Source of the DNA: Streptomyces phaeolivaceus
Lineage (GTDB): Bacteria > Actinomycetota > Actinomycetes > Streptomycetales > Streptomycetaceae
Assembly (NCBI RefSeq): GCF_009184865.1
Contig: NZ_CP045096.1
Coordinates: 5,890,001-5,954,000, forward strand
Length of the DNA: 64,000 nucleotides
Reading direction: 5' to 3'
Shown here: positions 44,225 through 53,443 of the stretch, one piece after another
How positions within the stretch are numbered: position 1 is the stretch's first letter
Layout of the letters: the number at the start of each line of letters is the position of its first letter
Program-made: the position numbers and the translations under genes
The notes under the pieces: model-generated
Database searches by the model: none
What the model was told of the DNA's origin: nothing
What the model saw: the letters and a program-made list of their open reading frames with translations, nothing else

Positions 44225-46750
44225 GTGGAAGCGGAGTTGGTGCGGCTGGCCGCGTCCGTTGCGACGACAGTGGCAGGGACGATCGGTACCGATGCATATA
44301 CCGCCTTCAAGGCTCGGATGGGGGCACTCTTCAGGCGGAGTCGGCAGGAACGGGAGGACTCCTTCCTCAGCGAACTGGAGGAGCGGCGTAACGATCTGAC
44401 CCTGGCGCGTGACAGGGGCGACGAGGCCCGCGTGGCGGAACTGGTGCCGGAGATCGAGGAGCTGCTGCGCAGCGAACTGCGCCAGCTGCTGGAGGAGCAG
44501 CCGTCTCTGGCGGGCGAGTTGAGGGACCTGCACACCGAGGTGAGGAACGTTGTCACCAACGGCACCTTGGTGGTGGGCGGTCATACGCACGTGTCGAATG
44601 TGTACAACCACTACTACGACGGGAGCCCGGCGGCCCCACGACAGGCCCTTCCCAGCACGTCGGCGCCGTTGCCCCGAATCGCTCTGTGGCCGATGGACCA
44701 CTACGAGAACAATGCCAGCCTGCTACGGCGAATGGACGCCGTGTGGGCAACAGGCCAGGCCACCGGGGTTGCCGCCACGATGTATATGCAGGGCGTGCCG
44801 GGTAGTGGGACGTCTGCCGTTGCGCGTGAGTGGCTGCGCATACACCGGGACGAACTGACGGGACCTCAACTCGAAGGGTCGCTGGGCAGAGATCCCTGGG
44901 GAAACCTGCCGGAGCCCTCGGCGATCCTGGAGCGCTGGTTCCGTGAGCTGGGGATCCCGGCGGGAGACGTGCCTGCTGACCCCGGAGAACGGTCGCAGTA
45001 CTTCCGCAGGATTGCTGCGCGTGGTCCGATCGTCGTGCTGCTCGAGGATGTCGCGGTCGCTTCTCAGGTCGAACCGCTGTTGCCAGGCACTCCGGGCAGC
45101 GTGGCTCTCATTACCAGCCACTCCCGCCTGCCCCAACTGGTCCGCAGAGTCGGCGCGGAGCCCTTCGAGATGAAGCCGCTGGGCCGGGTGCACAGCCGGA
45201 AGCTGCTCGTCAACGTCGGCAGGATCAGAGGCGACGCGACGGCGTACGAGAAGGAACTGGATCTGATCGCCGATGGGTGTGGCGATCTTCCCCTCGCTCT
45301 GTGTATCGCCGGAGCGCAGCTGGCACTCGGCCATGCTGGCAGGGTGCGTGAGCTGGCGGCAGAACTGTCCGACCGCACGACCAGACTGGAAGCGCTCAAC
45401 GTGGATGACGAGATCTCCGCCGCTCTGGACCCTGGTTATCGCGGTCTCGCCCCGGAGGCCGCGCGTCTCTACCGTTGTATCGGCCTCCACCCCGCAGGAA
45501 CCTTCGAGGCGGACGTCGTACGGGCCATGCTCCCGGACATGGACACCGCCGCCCGGAACAAGGCCCTTCGACAGCTCACCGCCGCGAACCTGATAGAGCC
45601 GGCCGAGGACGGCTGCTACCGGGTGCGTCACCACCTCATCCACGACCACGCGCTCGCGTGCGCTCTCGCCGACGAACCGGCCGACGCCCGTGAAGCGGTG
45701 CTGGACCGGATCGTCGCGCACTACCTGGAGTTCGTCGAACGCGCGGAGGCGGCTCTGTCCTCCCGCTACCGGCATGACCCGGCGGGCACATACGCGGCGT
45801 ACGTACCCACGGGGAGCGTTGACGCACCAGGGGTGATCGCGAGTCTGGAGCGACGCCGGGAGAGCCTGGAGAACGTGGTACGCCGGGCTCACGAGAAAGG
45901 CCGGCATGACCAGACCTGGCGGCTGACCCAGGGGCTGCACACGTTCTACCTCAAATGCGGCCTGCACAGTCCCTGGATCACCACGCACGAACTGGCACTC
46001 AAATCGGCCCACGAATGCCGTGACCAGATGGCCATCGCCCGCATGCACTTCGAACTCGGCTTCGCTCATCTTGAGCGGTGGAGCACACGCCAGGGTGACC
46101 CGCAGACCGCCCGCGAGCACTTCGAGCGCGCGCTTGAACTCGTACGCCCGGCCGACGGCAACGCCACCGAAGGTCAGCGGCGAACGGAGTCCAGCGCGCT
46201 GGAGGGCCTCGGCCTGCTGGAACGCAAGCTGGGCAATCCTGCCGTTGCCCTGGAGTACTACGCCTTGGGGCTGGACGCACTGAACGGCATCGACCACAAG
46301 CGTGGCCGAGCCCTGTTCGCCCTCCACCGGGGAGTGGCCTGCACCGATCTGCGACGTCATGACGAAGCGGCCCGGGAACTGCGCTCCGCCCGCGAACAGT
46401 TCGCGAACCTGCCGGTGCCCGACCCCTACAACGAGGCTCGTGCCCTGACCCGATACGCAGAGGACCGGCGCGCTGCCGAGCAGCCGGGCGAAGCTGTGCG
46501 GGCGCTCGACGACGCGATCGAGATCATGACCGTGAACGGCCCGCCCTACCAGCGGGCCGGCATCCTCCTGCTCAGGGGCGATCTGCTGAGTGAGCAGGGC
46601 GACCACGCACGGGCGACGCTGGACTGGGTCACAGCGGGCGATCTGTTCCGCAAGGCGAACAGCCTTCGGGCACAGGAGGCGGACCAGCGCCTCGCGGATG
46701 CCTCGGGGGCAGGTGACGAGGACGGCTCACAGGGCGTCGACGACGAGTAG
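44225..46750 (+). CDS. STAND/NB-ARC-like NTPase with TPR repeats
   Basis: An 841-residue protein. The N-terminal about 100 residues form a charged coiled-coil/helical domain (AYTAFKARMGALFRRSRQER) and then a Val/Asn/Gly strand (VVTNGTLVVGGHTHVSNVYN). The central NTPase has a weak Walker A (QGVPGSGTSAVAREWL; Thr replaces the usual Lys), a Walker B-like IVVLLEDVAV and DGCGDLPLALCIAG, as in NB-ARC proteins. The C-terminal about 250 residues are TPR-like helices. This layout is shared by bacterial regulators and by antiphage STAND sensors. GTG 44225 follows AAGGGGG. The altered P-loop may weaken ATP binding. Confidence 0.7.
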   Translation: MEAELVRLAASVATTVAGTIGTDAYTAFKARMGALFRRSRQEREDSFLSELEERRNDLTLARDRGDEARVAELVPEIEELLRSELRQLLEEQPSLAGELRDLHTEVRNVVTNGTLVVGGHTHVSNVYNHYYDGSPAAPRQALPSTSAPLPRIALWPMDHYENNASLLRRMDAVWATGQATGVAATMYMQGVPGSGTSAVAREWLRIHRDELTGPQLEGSLGRDPWGNLPEPSAILERWFRELGIPAGDVPADPGERSQYFRRIAARGPIVVLLEDVAVASQVEPLLPGTPGSVALITSHSRLPQLVRRVGAEPFEMKPLGRVHSRKLLVNVGRIRGDATAYEKELDLIADGCGDLPLALCIAGAQLALGHAGRVRELAAELSDRTTRLEALNVDDEISAALDPGYRGLAPEAARLYRCIGLHPAGTFEADVVRAMLPDMDTAARNKALRQLTAANLIEPAEDGCYRVRHHLIHDHALACALADEPADAREAVLDRIVAHYLEFVERAEAALSSRYRHDPAGTYAAYVPTGSVDAPGVIASLERRRESLENVVRRAHEKGRHDQTWRLTQGLHTFYLKCGLHSPWITTHELALKSAHECRDQMAIARMHFELGFAHLERWSTRQGDPQTAREHFERALELVRPADGNATEGQRRTESSALEGLGLLERKLGNPAVALEYYALGLDALNGIDHKRGRALFALHRGVACTDLRRHDEAARELRSAREQFANLPVPDPYNEARALTRYAEDRRAAEQPGEAVRALDDAIEIMTVNGPPYQRAGILLLRGDLLSEQGDHARATLDWVTAGDLFRKANSLRAQEADQRLADASGAGDEDGSQGVDDE

Positions 46751-48535
46751 GCCGGTCTCGGCCGATGCCCCGATCGCCACCTGAACGCACGAGGGGCCGT
46801 GGCTGCCCACGGTGGACATCGCGTGGTCGTGGATCACCGAGGCCGCGATGGCGGCCGACGCCCACGAGGGGCGCCTGCCATCCCAGCGGGCGCGCAGGCG
46901 CACGCCGTCCCGCGGCAATGCCAGGCAGCCGCCCTCGGGTTCTTCGAGGGCGAGCAGGGCGCACCCCGGGTAGAGGGCGGCGATGTCCTCCCAGCTCACC
47001 ATCCCGACGACGTAACGCGGTCGGCCGAGCGGCAGAATCAGTACGTCCGCGGAGCGGGGCCAGCCGGCGTCCGGATCGTCGATGTCGGCCACCAGATGGG
47101 CTCCCGACAGATGCCGTTCCATGGTGCGGCGCTGCAGGGGCGCGGGATAGCGTCGTATCGTAGCCCATCCCTCTTCGGAGGCGACGGACACGTACACCGG
47201 CCGCTGGACGGGGGAGAAGTACCCCACTGGCACGGTGGAGGGAACCGGCACCAATCGCGACCTGGCGGGTGTCACGGGCTCGGGAAGTTCAAGCCATTGA
47301 TAGAACAGGCGCCGCAGCAGGACGGCCGATTCCCCGGGCTGTGACGTTACAGTCGCACGCAGCTGGTGCAGTTCGGCGCTGTCCCGCTGGACTGCGGCTG
47401 CTTCCTCGATCTGCGGCAGGAAAGGCCGGTGAGCAGAAAACCGGGGAAGTATCTTGCCGAGGCGAGCCATGGGGGATTGAGGGGCCACCTTTGATTCCGC
47501 GAAAGAGCCCAAAATGACGGGGATTCCCAATGCGATTCCGTACATCGTCAAAGAGCCATGGTCGCCAAGAATTCCATCCGCTGCCAGAAGTGCGGCTTTC
47601 CAGGTTTCCGTGTCCGGCACCGGAAGTAGTAGCCCATGTTCCGTAAGCGGTGCCAACCAGTTCTGCAGCTGCCAGGCGCCATGGCCGTACCAGGCATTAC
47701 AATGGACGGCCGCCAGAACGCGGTATTCATCGGCTGGTAGCTCCGCCAGGACACGGCGAAGTAAATCCGTATCAGTTTCGTCCGATGCCAGAATTGACCC
47801 GCGCCCCCACGTCGACGAGACCACAATGAGCTTCTGGTCCGGACGGATACCTAGAGCCTGCCGGTAGTTCTCTCGGAATGGAGCGCTCACCTGTAGCTGA
47901 TCGAAGCAAGGGTCTCCCGCCACCACGCTCACGGGAACAGCTTCGGGGCAACTAACAGCGAGCCGCTCACGTTGCTCATCATGAGAGAGAATGATCGCCG
48001 ACGGAACAACCCGCCCTTCATGCGTCAACCATTCCGGCGACAAGCCAAAGGCTTCCCGCTTCCCGCTTCCCGCTTCCCGCTTCCCGCTTCCCGCTTCCCG
48101 CTTCCCGCTTCCCGCTTCCCGCTTCCCGCTTCCCGCTTCCCGCTTCCCGCTTCCCGCTTCCCGCTTCAATAGCTTACTATAACCGGCGCCATGCGGTGCG
48201 CCGATCAATGGAGTCCGCAAATTGTGAAGGTCGCCACCACGGCTCGTAGCAATCGCCAGGTCGAATTTGCGAACAGTTGCTTCTTCCCATGGTATGTGTA
48301 GCATTCCCCGGGAAGTGAAGAATTCAATGGTCCCCTCGTCCAAAGCCGACGATTCAGTACAGGTGAACACCGTCTGGACACGTCGGTCGCCCTCGAACAC
48401 GGTGAGCAGGTCGAGTAGCCGTGTCGCGGATGTGATGTTGTGGACCACCCCGAGAACGGTCCGCTCCGCCGCCACACTCACCCAGCGCCCGCTGCCCGCC
48501 GCTATCGGCAACGGCAGCCGCCCTGCACCGCGCAC
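46727..48535 (-). CDS. GT-B-like glycosyl/glycerophosphotransferase with an internal 7-bp repeat tract
   Basis: A 602-residue protein. GTG 48535 follows GGGGAGG. The N-terminal half (VVHNITSATRLLDLLTVFEG, IGAPHGAGYSKLL) and middle (KLIVVSSTWGRGS, DGILGDHGSLTMYGIALGIP) resemble GT-B fold transferases such as TagF/UDP-sugar enzymes, with the second stretch in the donor-binding position. A block of REAGSGK repeats (about residues 124-162), encoded by the 7-bp tandem repeat at 48051-48167, interrupts the N-terminal domain. The 3' end overlaps the convergent STAND gene by 24 bp. The exact substrate is unknown. The frame is currently open through the repeat. Confidence 0.6.
   Translation of the reverse strand: MRGAGRLPLPIAAGSGRWVSVAAERTVLGVVHNITSATRLLDLLTVFEGDRRVQTVFTCTESSALDEGTIEFFTSRGMLHIPWEEATVRKFDLAIATSRGGDLHNLRTPLIGAPHGAGYSKLLKREAGSGKREAGSGKREAGSGKREAGSGKREAGSGKREAFGLSPEWLTHEGRVVPSAIILSHDEQRERLAVSCPEAVPVSVVAGDPCFDQLQVSAPFRENYRQALGIRPDQKLIVVSSTWGRGSILASDETDTDLLRRVLAELPADEYRVLAAVHCNAWYGHGAWQLQNWLAPLTEHGLLLPVPDTETWKAALLAADGILGDHGSLTMYGIALGIPVILGSFAESKVAPQSPMARLGKILPRFSAHRPFLPQIEEAAAVQRDSAELHQLRATVTSQPGESAVLLRRLFYQWLELPEPVTPARSRLVPVPSTVPVGYFSPVQRPVYVSVASEEGWATIRRYPAPLQRRTMERHLSGAHLVADIDDPDAGWPRSADVLILPLGRPRYVVGMVSWEDIAALYPGCALLALEEPEGGCLALPRDGVRLRARWDGRRPSWASAAIAASVIHDHAMSTVGSHGPSCVQVAIGASAETGLLVVDAL
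48051..48167 (-). repeat. heptanucleotide tandem repeat (about 16.7 copies) inside a coding region
   Basis: 117 bp of uninterrupted GCTTCCC units (GGGAAGC on the coding strand). Because 7 is not a multiple of 3, three units encode seven residues (REAGSGK). Gain or loss of one or two units would shift the frame of the surrounding gene; three units would be neutral. All copies are identical, indicating recent slippage. Confidence 0.95.
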
Positions 48536-49080
48536 GTTTCCTCCCCACTATCCCCTGCGTGACCTCGCCAGACGATAACGTGCCGCCGGACCTGCGTGAC
48601 CTCGCTTCTGGCTCACGGGTACTCATACCTGATCACTGGATACCCCCCGGCGCACCCAAACGATCACTCGAGCCTGATGCTTTCGCGCACTCGCGAAAGC
48701 CGCGCCAGGAAACACGGAGCCCTGCTCGACGAGAAGGATCGCGAGCCTGAGTCGCCAGGCTGACGAGCCGCAGTCGACTCAAACCCAGCGGACGGCGCGG
48801 ACTCCGGCAGGCAGGGCGCTCGCGCCGGCGGGCTGCGAACTGGCGGGCGTAGCGGGGATGCCGTGTCCATTCTCCGGCGAGCCGGAGGCTCTCTTGGCCT
48901 ACAGCCGAAGGGGGGCCGTCCCTGTGGCGGTGACCTCGGACTCCCCTCGATGCACTCCTTACCGAGCCCAGGTTATGTGTCGGACATGGGGCTGGACCTT
49001 TCTCGAGCCGCGCCTTCAGCGGGCACGATCCCCTGGAACGCCGCTGTGTCGCCGGATGGGGCTGAGCGGCGGGCGCTCGA
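48536..49080. other. intergenic region with one hairpin
   Basis: About 545 bp with no convincing gene on either strand. It contains a perfect 9-bp hairpin GCTTTCGCG/CGCGAAAGC (48679-48687 with 48692-48700). The promoter of the leftward GT-B-like gene must lie at its start. Confidence 0.4.
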
Positions 49081-49737
49081 TCAGGCGTCGTCTGCGGGAC
49101 GGGCGGGCCAGTTGCGTGGCCGCCGGATGGAGGGAGCCGGACGGCTGGGGCGGATGTTCACTTTCGGTTCGCCCTGGAGAGCAAGCCGCTGCCGACCGAG
49201 GCAGAACAGGCACTGAGGCCCTCCGGGCGCGTCGCTGTCGATGGGGGCGCCCGGATGCCGCGGACAGCCGGAGCGGCTGCGCGGCCGGGAGAGCTCACGG
49301 GCGATGAAAAAAGCGGAGTGAGCGAGATCGGCAACGTGCTCGAAGTCCCGGTCGGGAGACTGGAGACCAAGCTCCATCACGGCCTCGTTGAGCTTCTTCA
49401 TGGTTTCTGTCAACGCACGGTGACTGTAAGGGGGTTCGGGGATAGCCCACATGCCTCGCTGGATCTCCGGAGCGGCCTTGACGCCGGGGTGACCGATGCG
49501 TCGGTTGCTGTTGCACAACAGGCAGCGTCCCCAGCCCTCGGGGGCCTCGGTGTCCACCGGACCATTGGGGTGACGCGTGCATCCCGTGACGTTGCGGTCG
49601 GGAGCCAGGTTCCGCGCCGTGACGAACAAGGAGTGCAGGCTGTCAGCGACCTGTTCGTACTCGGTCGGGTCCGCAGGCACGGAAAGCCAGTTGATCCGGT
49701 CGTCCACGCTGGGCAGTTTCCGGTGCAGCTCGGCCAT
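49081..49737 (-). CDS. protein with two tandem zinc-binding modules
   Basis: A 218-residue protein (MAELHRKLPSV) built from two similar modules of about 60 residues. Each has a helix (YEQVADSLHSLFVTARNLAP; FEHVADLAHSAFFIARELSR), then a CxxH knuckle (GCTRHPNGPVDTEAPEG; GCPRHPGAPIDSDAPGG) and a CxxC knuckle (CLLC; CLFC). Four ligands per module imply one zinc each. The function is unknown; nucleic-acid or protein binding is likely. An in-frame ATG at 49809 with GGAG upstream would add 24 residues. Confidence 0.65.
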   Translation of the reverse strand: MAELHRKLPSVDDRINWLSVPADPTEYEQVADSLHSLFVTARNLAPDRNVTGCTRHPNGPVDTEAPEGWGRCLLCNSNRRIGHPGVKAAPEIQRGMWAIPEPPYSHRALTETMKKLNEAVMELGLQSPDRDFEHVADLAHSAFFIARELSRPRSRSGCPRHPGAPIDSDAPGGPQCLFCLGRQRLALQGEPKVNIRPSRPAPSIRRPRNWPARPADDA

Positions 49738-50514
49738 CAGCGGGGGACGACGCGGGGGAATCCGATACGAAGAGTCTTGTTCCGCATCCACCCGGCAACC
49801 ATGACGCATGGGGTGGTGCTCCGCGCGCCTGTGTAACGATGGCTGGTGCTCGTCTGGAGATCGACAGCGACGGGGCGGTATCGCGCAGCCAGCGGCGTTC
49901 GGTCCTGCGTGCTCCCGGGGGAACGGTTCCGGCCGCTCGCGAAGATCACCGGAAAGAGTGCACTGGGCCAACGTGCCCGCGGCAACCACCAGCCCCCGCC
50001 GCTGCGGGGAGCCAACGTCCTTCAGCGGCATTCTGAGCAGGTCCTGCGCGGAACTACCGCAGGTCAACAAGGCATGGCGAACGCATCATCAAGCGGGGCT
50101 GGTATCTGGATCGGCACTTCCGAGAAGTTCGAGGCTCCTCCCCCTCGATGACGGCGGCCGGATCACCGCTCCACGGCCTGCGCCCGGTGCCTATGAGCGG
50201 CTGACCGTGCGCGTGAAGTCATCCCATGCCCTGCAAATGCCTGCAATCCCCACTGTTCCGGCGCGCAACCCACCAATCCGGCACCTGCTGGCTGGACCTC
50301 CGCCTCCACTCAGGGCTGTCCGCCGGAGAAAACCGGCGGCCAAGTCAACGCGTCAAACCCGGGCCCTGCCGCAGAATCATCCGATCGGAGGAGGATGAAG
50401 ATTCCTTTCTGCTCAACTATTCCCGCCCTTTCTGTCCATATGGCGCAGATCGTCCGGCGCTTGCCTCGGCGCACTATCGGGGCCAGCCGAGTCTCAAGTC
50501 TGGAGATCACCACC
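49738..50514. other. intergenic region without a recognisable gene
   Basis: About 780 bp between divergent genes; the 5' 70 bp may belong to a longer form of the zinc-module gene. Translations are low-complexity and no repeats, hairpins or promoters stand out. Confidence 0.35.
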
Positions 50515-51981
50515 ATGGGCAAACGCGGGCGCCGCCGGGAGCGAGAAGCAGCTGGCGGGAAACGCGTGAAGGCGCCGCAACTTGTTTTCGCAGACCTCCC
50601 CGACAGCTCCCGCCCCCGGTTGCGTCTCGCGCTGAAGCAAGCGTCGTCGGCGAAGGTCCGTGAGCTGTGCCAGCGGTACTGGGCACTGAACGAGGATGGG
50701 CGCTGGGCGCACCATATCGGCGAACTCGGTGACGCCACCCGGGTCGAGACCGCAGTCGCTAAGGTCTCGCACGTCCTTCTGCTCGCCCACGTCTGCTCGG
50801 TGTGCGGGGAGCCTACCCAGGTAACTACGCGGCGGGAGGCGCGCCTCCTCGCGGGGCCGCAACTCGACCGCAATCCGGCTGGCTTCCGCTGCCCGCCGTG
50901 CCGGAAAGTCCAGGCCGAGGAACTAAAGCGACAAAACGAGGCTCTCCGTATCGAGCAAGAGGAAGCCCAGCAGCAAGCAGAGCACGAGCAGCGGCTACTG
51001 GCACAGCAGATTGCCGACTTTCGGCGAGAGGAGGACGAACGGGAGCCCGACCCCGACCCGCAGGTGAAGGACATCGGCGCTGCAGCTGTTGTCGTGCTCA
51101 CCGCGATGCTCCAGCACGCCTATGCCAACCCCATGGGACCGATTCCCAGTTTCGAGCAACTTAGCCCAGGTACTTGGACGGGCTTCCCTGAGGAGGACCT
51201 GACTGCCGTCACAGAGCTGTACGCCCGTGGTCTCCTCGCCGTACACCCCAGCGCCCCGGCCGGCGGTGCCAGACGGGATCGGGACGGTGGCGTTTATTAC
51301 GCGGTGTGGCTGGCGAGCTGGCGGCTGGTGGGCGGGACCACGCACGCACAGGACTTCGTCGATAAGGCCAGGGAGTACCTGCAACTGGCGCCCGGCGAGG
51401 TTGCTGCAACGGCCCGGCGGGCCCTGGGCGCGCTGGTCAGGCGCATGGAGGTGGCCGACATGGTGGCCTATTTCAACGAGCAGTTGGTGGCGGAGTATCG
51501 CTACCCGGAGGTTCCCCCAGCGCGCATACACGACCTCGCGACGTTCGTCGAACGGGGTTTCGAGCAAGGCTTCACGGCCGGCCAGATGGTCTGCCTCGCT
51601 TGGCGTGCTGCCGACTCCGCGTCTTCCTGGAAGGAGCGCAAGGGCCTCGGTCCGGGCGAGGCGTCCTCCGCTGCCGTCACCATCTTGGAAGGGAAGATCT
51701 TCGACGCGATCGAGCGCCGACAGCCCGTACCGGAGTACGACAACCGCCCTTGGCACCTGCCACTGCCTGCTCTCGCGCCAGGCCGTGACCTGCACGCCAT
51801 CGTCGCCCGAGTCCGGGATCGCCGCCGGATCGCCCAGTGCGGACAATGCGACGAGTTGGGGTTCATCGATGCGGAGGAGGGCGACGGGCGGATGGTCCTG
51901 AACCGCTGTCTACATCCAACCGGAGACTCTCCCGCCGCCGAATCGTCGCCTGACCTAGCCGCAGAATCAGACTTCAAGTGA
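50515..51981 (+). CDS. large hypothetical protein with Cys pairs and a coiled coil
   Basis: A 488-residue protein starting MGKRGRRRER at ATG 50515 after TGGAG; an ATG at 50395 is in frame but without support. A basic N-terminus is followed by CSVCGEPTQ and CPPCRKVQ (a zinc-ribbon pair). Next come a Glu/Gln-rich coiled coil (KRQNEALRIEQEEAQQQAEH), a helical central domain (EEDLTAVTELYARGLLAVHP) and a C-terminal CGQCDELGFIDAEEG followed by a Cys. I do not recognise the family. The layout suggests a DNA- or RNA-associated protein. Confidence 0.55.
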   Translation: MGKRGRRREREAAGGKRVKAPQLVFADLPDSSRPRLRLALKQASSAKVRELCQRYWALNEDGRWAHHIGELGDATRVETAVAKVSHVLLLAHVCSVCGEPTQVTTRREARLLAGPQLDRNPAGFRCPPCRKVQAEELKRQNEALRIEQEEAQQQAEHEQRLLAQQIADFRREEDEREPDPDPQVKDIGAAAVVVLTAMLQHAYANPMGPIPSFEQLSPGTWTGFPEEDLTAVTELYARGLLAVHPSAPAGGARRDRDGGVYYAVWLASWRLVGGTTHAQDFVDKAREYLQLAPGEVAATARRALGALVRRMEVADMVAYFNEQLVAEYRYPEVPPARIHDLATFVERGFEQGFTAGQMVCLAWRAADSASSWKERKGLGPGEASSAAVTILEGKIFDAIERRQPVPEYDNRPWHLPLPALAPGRDLHAIVARVRDRRRIAQCGQCDELGFIDAEEGDGRMVLNRCLHPTGDSPAAESSPDLAAESDFK

Positions 51982-52005
51982 TCAGAGCCGACCCACTTCA
52001 TTGGG

Positions 52006-52332
52006 CTAGCCGTGGTCTGTGAAGAGTTCCAGGACGGTGGTGGCGAGGGTGAGAGCGGAGTGCAGGCCCATGACCTCGACGACGGTGGGATGGACTGTGC
52101 GGCTCCAGTCGCCGGCCAGCTGGGGCCAGGTGGCCAGCAGGACCTCGGCGCCGGGCAGGCCGAGGTGGGCCGTGACGTGCATGCCGCTGTCGGGCGCGGG
52201 GTTCCAGCTCAGCAGGATCCTGCCCGGCGGTACGCGGCTGGGGTGATCAGCGGCCATCCAGCAGGTCTGGAAAGGGCCGTCGGGGGTGGCGGATACGTGG
52301 TGGACGAGGGCGCCGCGTACGCCGTCGGGCAT
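52006..52332 (-). CDS. hypothetical protein with DUF317-like character, N-terminus uncertain
   Basis: 108 residues from ATG 52332 (MPDGVRGALV). The frame stays open upstream through sensible sequence (NLLLEEPISTYVSARSPLTA) back to the stop codon of the next gene at 52483-52485. That gene is in the same frame, so the true start could be a non-ATG codon near the GGAGG at about 52404, or the two genes may once have been one. Sequence such as HVTAHLGLPGAEVLLATWPQ and ALTLATTVLELF is compatible with the DUF317 proteins nearby, but similarity is weak. Confidence 0.45.
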   Translation of the reverse strand: MPDGVRGALVHHVSATPDGPFQTCWMAADHPSRVPPGRILLSWNPAPDSGMHVTAHLGLPGAEVLLATWPQLAGDWSRTVHPTVVEVMGLHSALTLATTVLELFTDHG

Positions 52333-52482
52333 CGGGCGAGTGGTCAGGGACGACAGAGCGGTGAGGGGCGATCGGGCGGAAACGTACGTGGAAATGGGTT
52401 CCTCCAGCAGCAGATTGACCCGGAAGGCGACCCCGTTCCGGGCGGACTGAGAAGCCCGCCCGGAACGAGGGATGAGATGACA

Positions 52483-53031
52483 TCAGACAGTGGGATCCGG
52501 GCCGAGGAGCGCCGTGGCGAACGCCTTGATGGCGGTGGCCGGGACGGCGGCGTCGAAGTCGGCGTGCCAGACCTCCTCGCCGCCGGGGGTACGGCGGGCT
52601 TCGAAGGACCAGCCGCTGTCGGCGCAGCGGACCGTCAGATGGTTGCCGGGGGCGGTGTATACGCCCTCGACATCAGTGTCGTACGCGGTCCAGCCTGGGC
52701 GGTGGTGGAGGAGCTCGGTCACGACGTACGCGGCGTCCTGCCCGTCGAGGTACCACGGCTCCTGGTCGTCACCACCGGCGGCGGGATGGAGGCCGGGGTC
52801 CCAGTTTTCCTCGTGCCACCCCAAGGTGTCGCCGACGGATCGCGGGAGGTAGCCGTGCTGTCCGTTCTCGGCGATGTACACGGTCGGGCCACTGTCGCCC
52901 TCGCCTTCGACGATTCGGCCGATGACATGGGCGAATGGCCAATCGGGATTGATCGCGAGGAGTGCCGGGCGGTCGGGGTCGAGAGTCTGGAGCTGGTGGA
53001 TGAGCTGGCCGACGGTCGGCAGCCGGGACAT
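52483..53031 (-). CDS. DUF317-like hypothetical protein
   Basis: A 182-residue protein (MSRLPTVGQLIHQLQTLD) with a strong AGGAGG site before ATG 53031. The C-terminal half (LTVRCADSGWSFEARRTPGG and AAVPATAIKAFATALLGPDP) matches the second half of DUF317 domains (beta strands plus a helix starting TPxxIxxAFTTAL). The N-terminal half is different and acidic. Function unknown. It belongs to the leftward block of DUF317-type genes. Confidence 0.6.
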   Translation of the reverse strand: MSRLPTVGQLIHQLQTLDPDRPALLAINPDWPFAHVIGRIVEGEGDSGPTVYIAENGQHGYLPRSVGDTLGWHEENWDPGLHPAAGGDDQEPWYLDGQDAAYVVTELLHHRPGWTAYDTDVEGVYTAPGNHLTVRCADSGWSFEARRTPGGEEVWHADFDAAVPATAIKAFATALLGPDPTV

Positions 53032-53080
53032 GGAAGACCTCCTACAGGAAACGGGCGGGCGGGAGAGAACGGCGTGAGGC

Positions 53081-53359
53081 TCAACTGGCGTCGAGGCGCA
53101 GGAGCCCGCGCAGCATGACAGGGCCCTCGGCGAGCTCGGTGGCGCGGTGGGTGGCGAGGTGTCGCTTGCGCTCGTCGTTGACGTGGGTCTTGACGCCCCC
53201 GGAGAGCTTCCAGGCACCGCACGTGCAGACCGACTCGAAGTGGTGGCGGCCGGGACAATCGGGGTGGAGGGGCTTGCCGGACGTCGTGTGCTTGTGGGAC
53301 GGCGGGCACTCCGAGCCGTCCTTGTGATGGGAGATCAGGGGTGCGCGGTGGTGGGCCAA
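53081..53359 (-). CDS. small Cys/His-rich hypothetical protein
   Basis: 92 residues from a TTG at 53359 that sits 7 nt after AAGGAGA; an ATG at 53386 without a good site is the alternative. It contains ECPPSHKHT, HPDCPGRHHF and CTCGAWK, so a zinc-binding fold is likely. The rest is basic and helical. It is part of the leftward block; role unknown. Confidence 0.5.
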   Translation of the reverse strand: MAHHRAPLISHHKDGSECPPSHKHTTSGKPLHPDCPGRHHFESVCTCGAWKLSGGVKTHVNDERKRHLATHRATELAEGPVMLRGLLRLDAS

Positions 53360-53443
53360 GACAGCTTCTCCTTGTGGAGAGGGCATGGGGGATGAAGCGG
53401 TCGGCCCAGAGGCGTCCGGGCCTACCAGATGACGTGGTGTGGA

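Noticed and set aside
48051..48167. CRISPR array
   Set aside because: Units are 7 bp, contiguous and without spacers, so this is a simple tandem repeat.
47972..48182. Short plus-strand reading frames of repeated FPLPASR-type units
   Set aside because: They are produced by the 7-bp tandem repeat on the strand opposite the real gene; they have no start signals and no homology.
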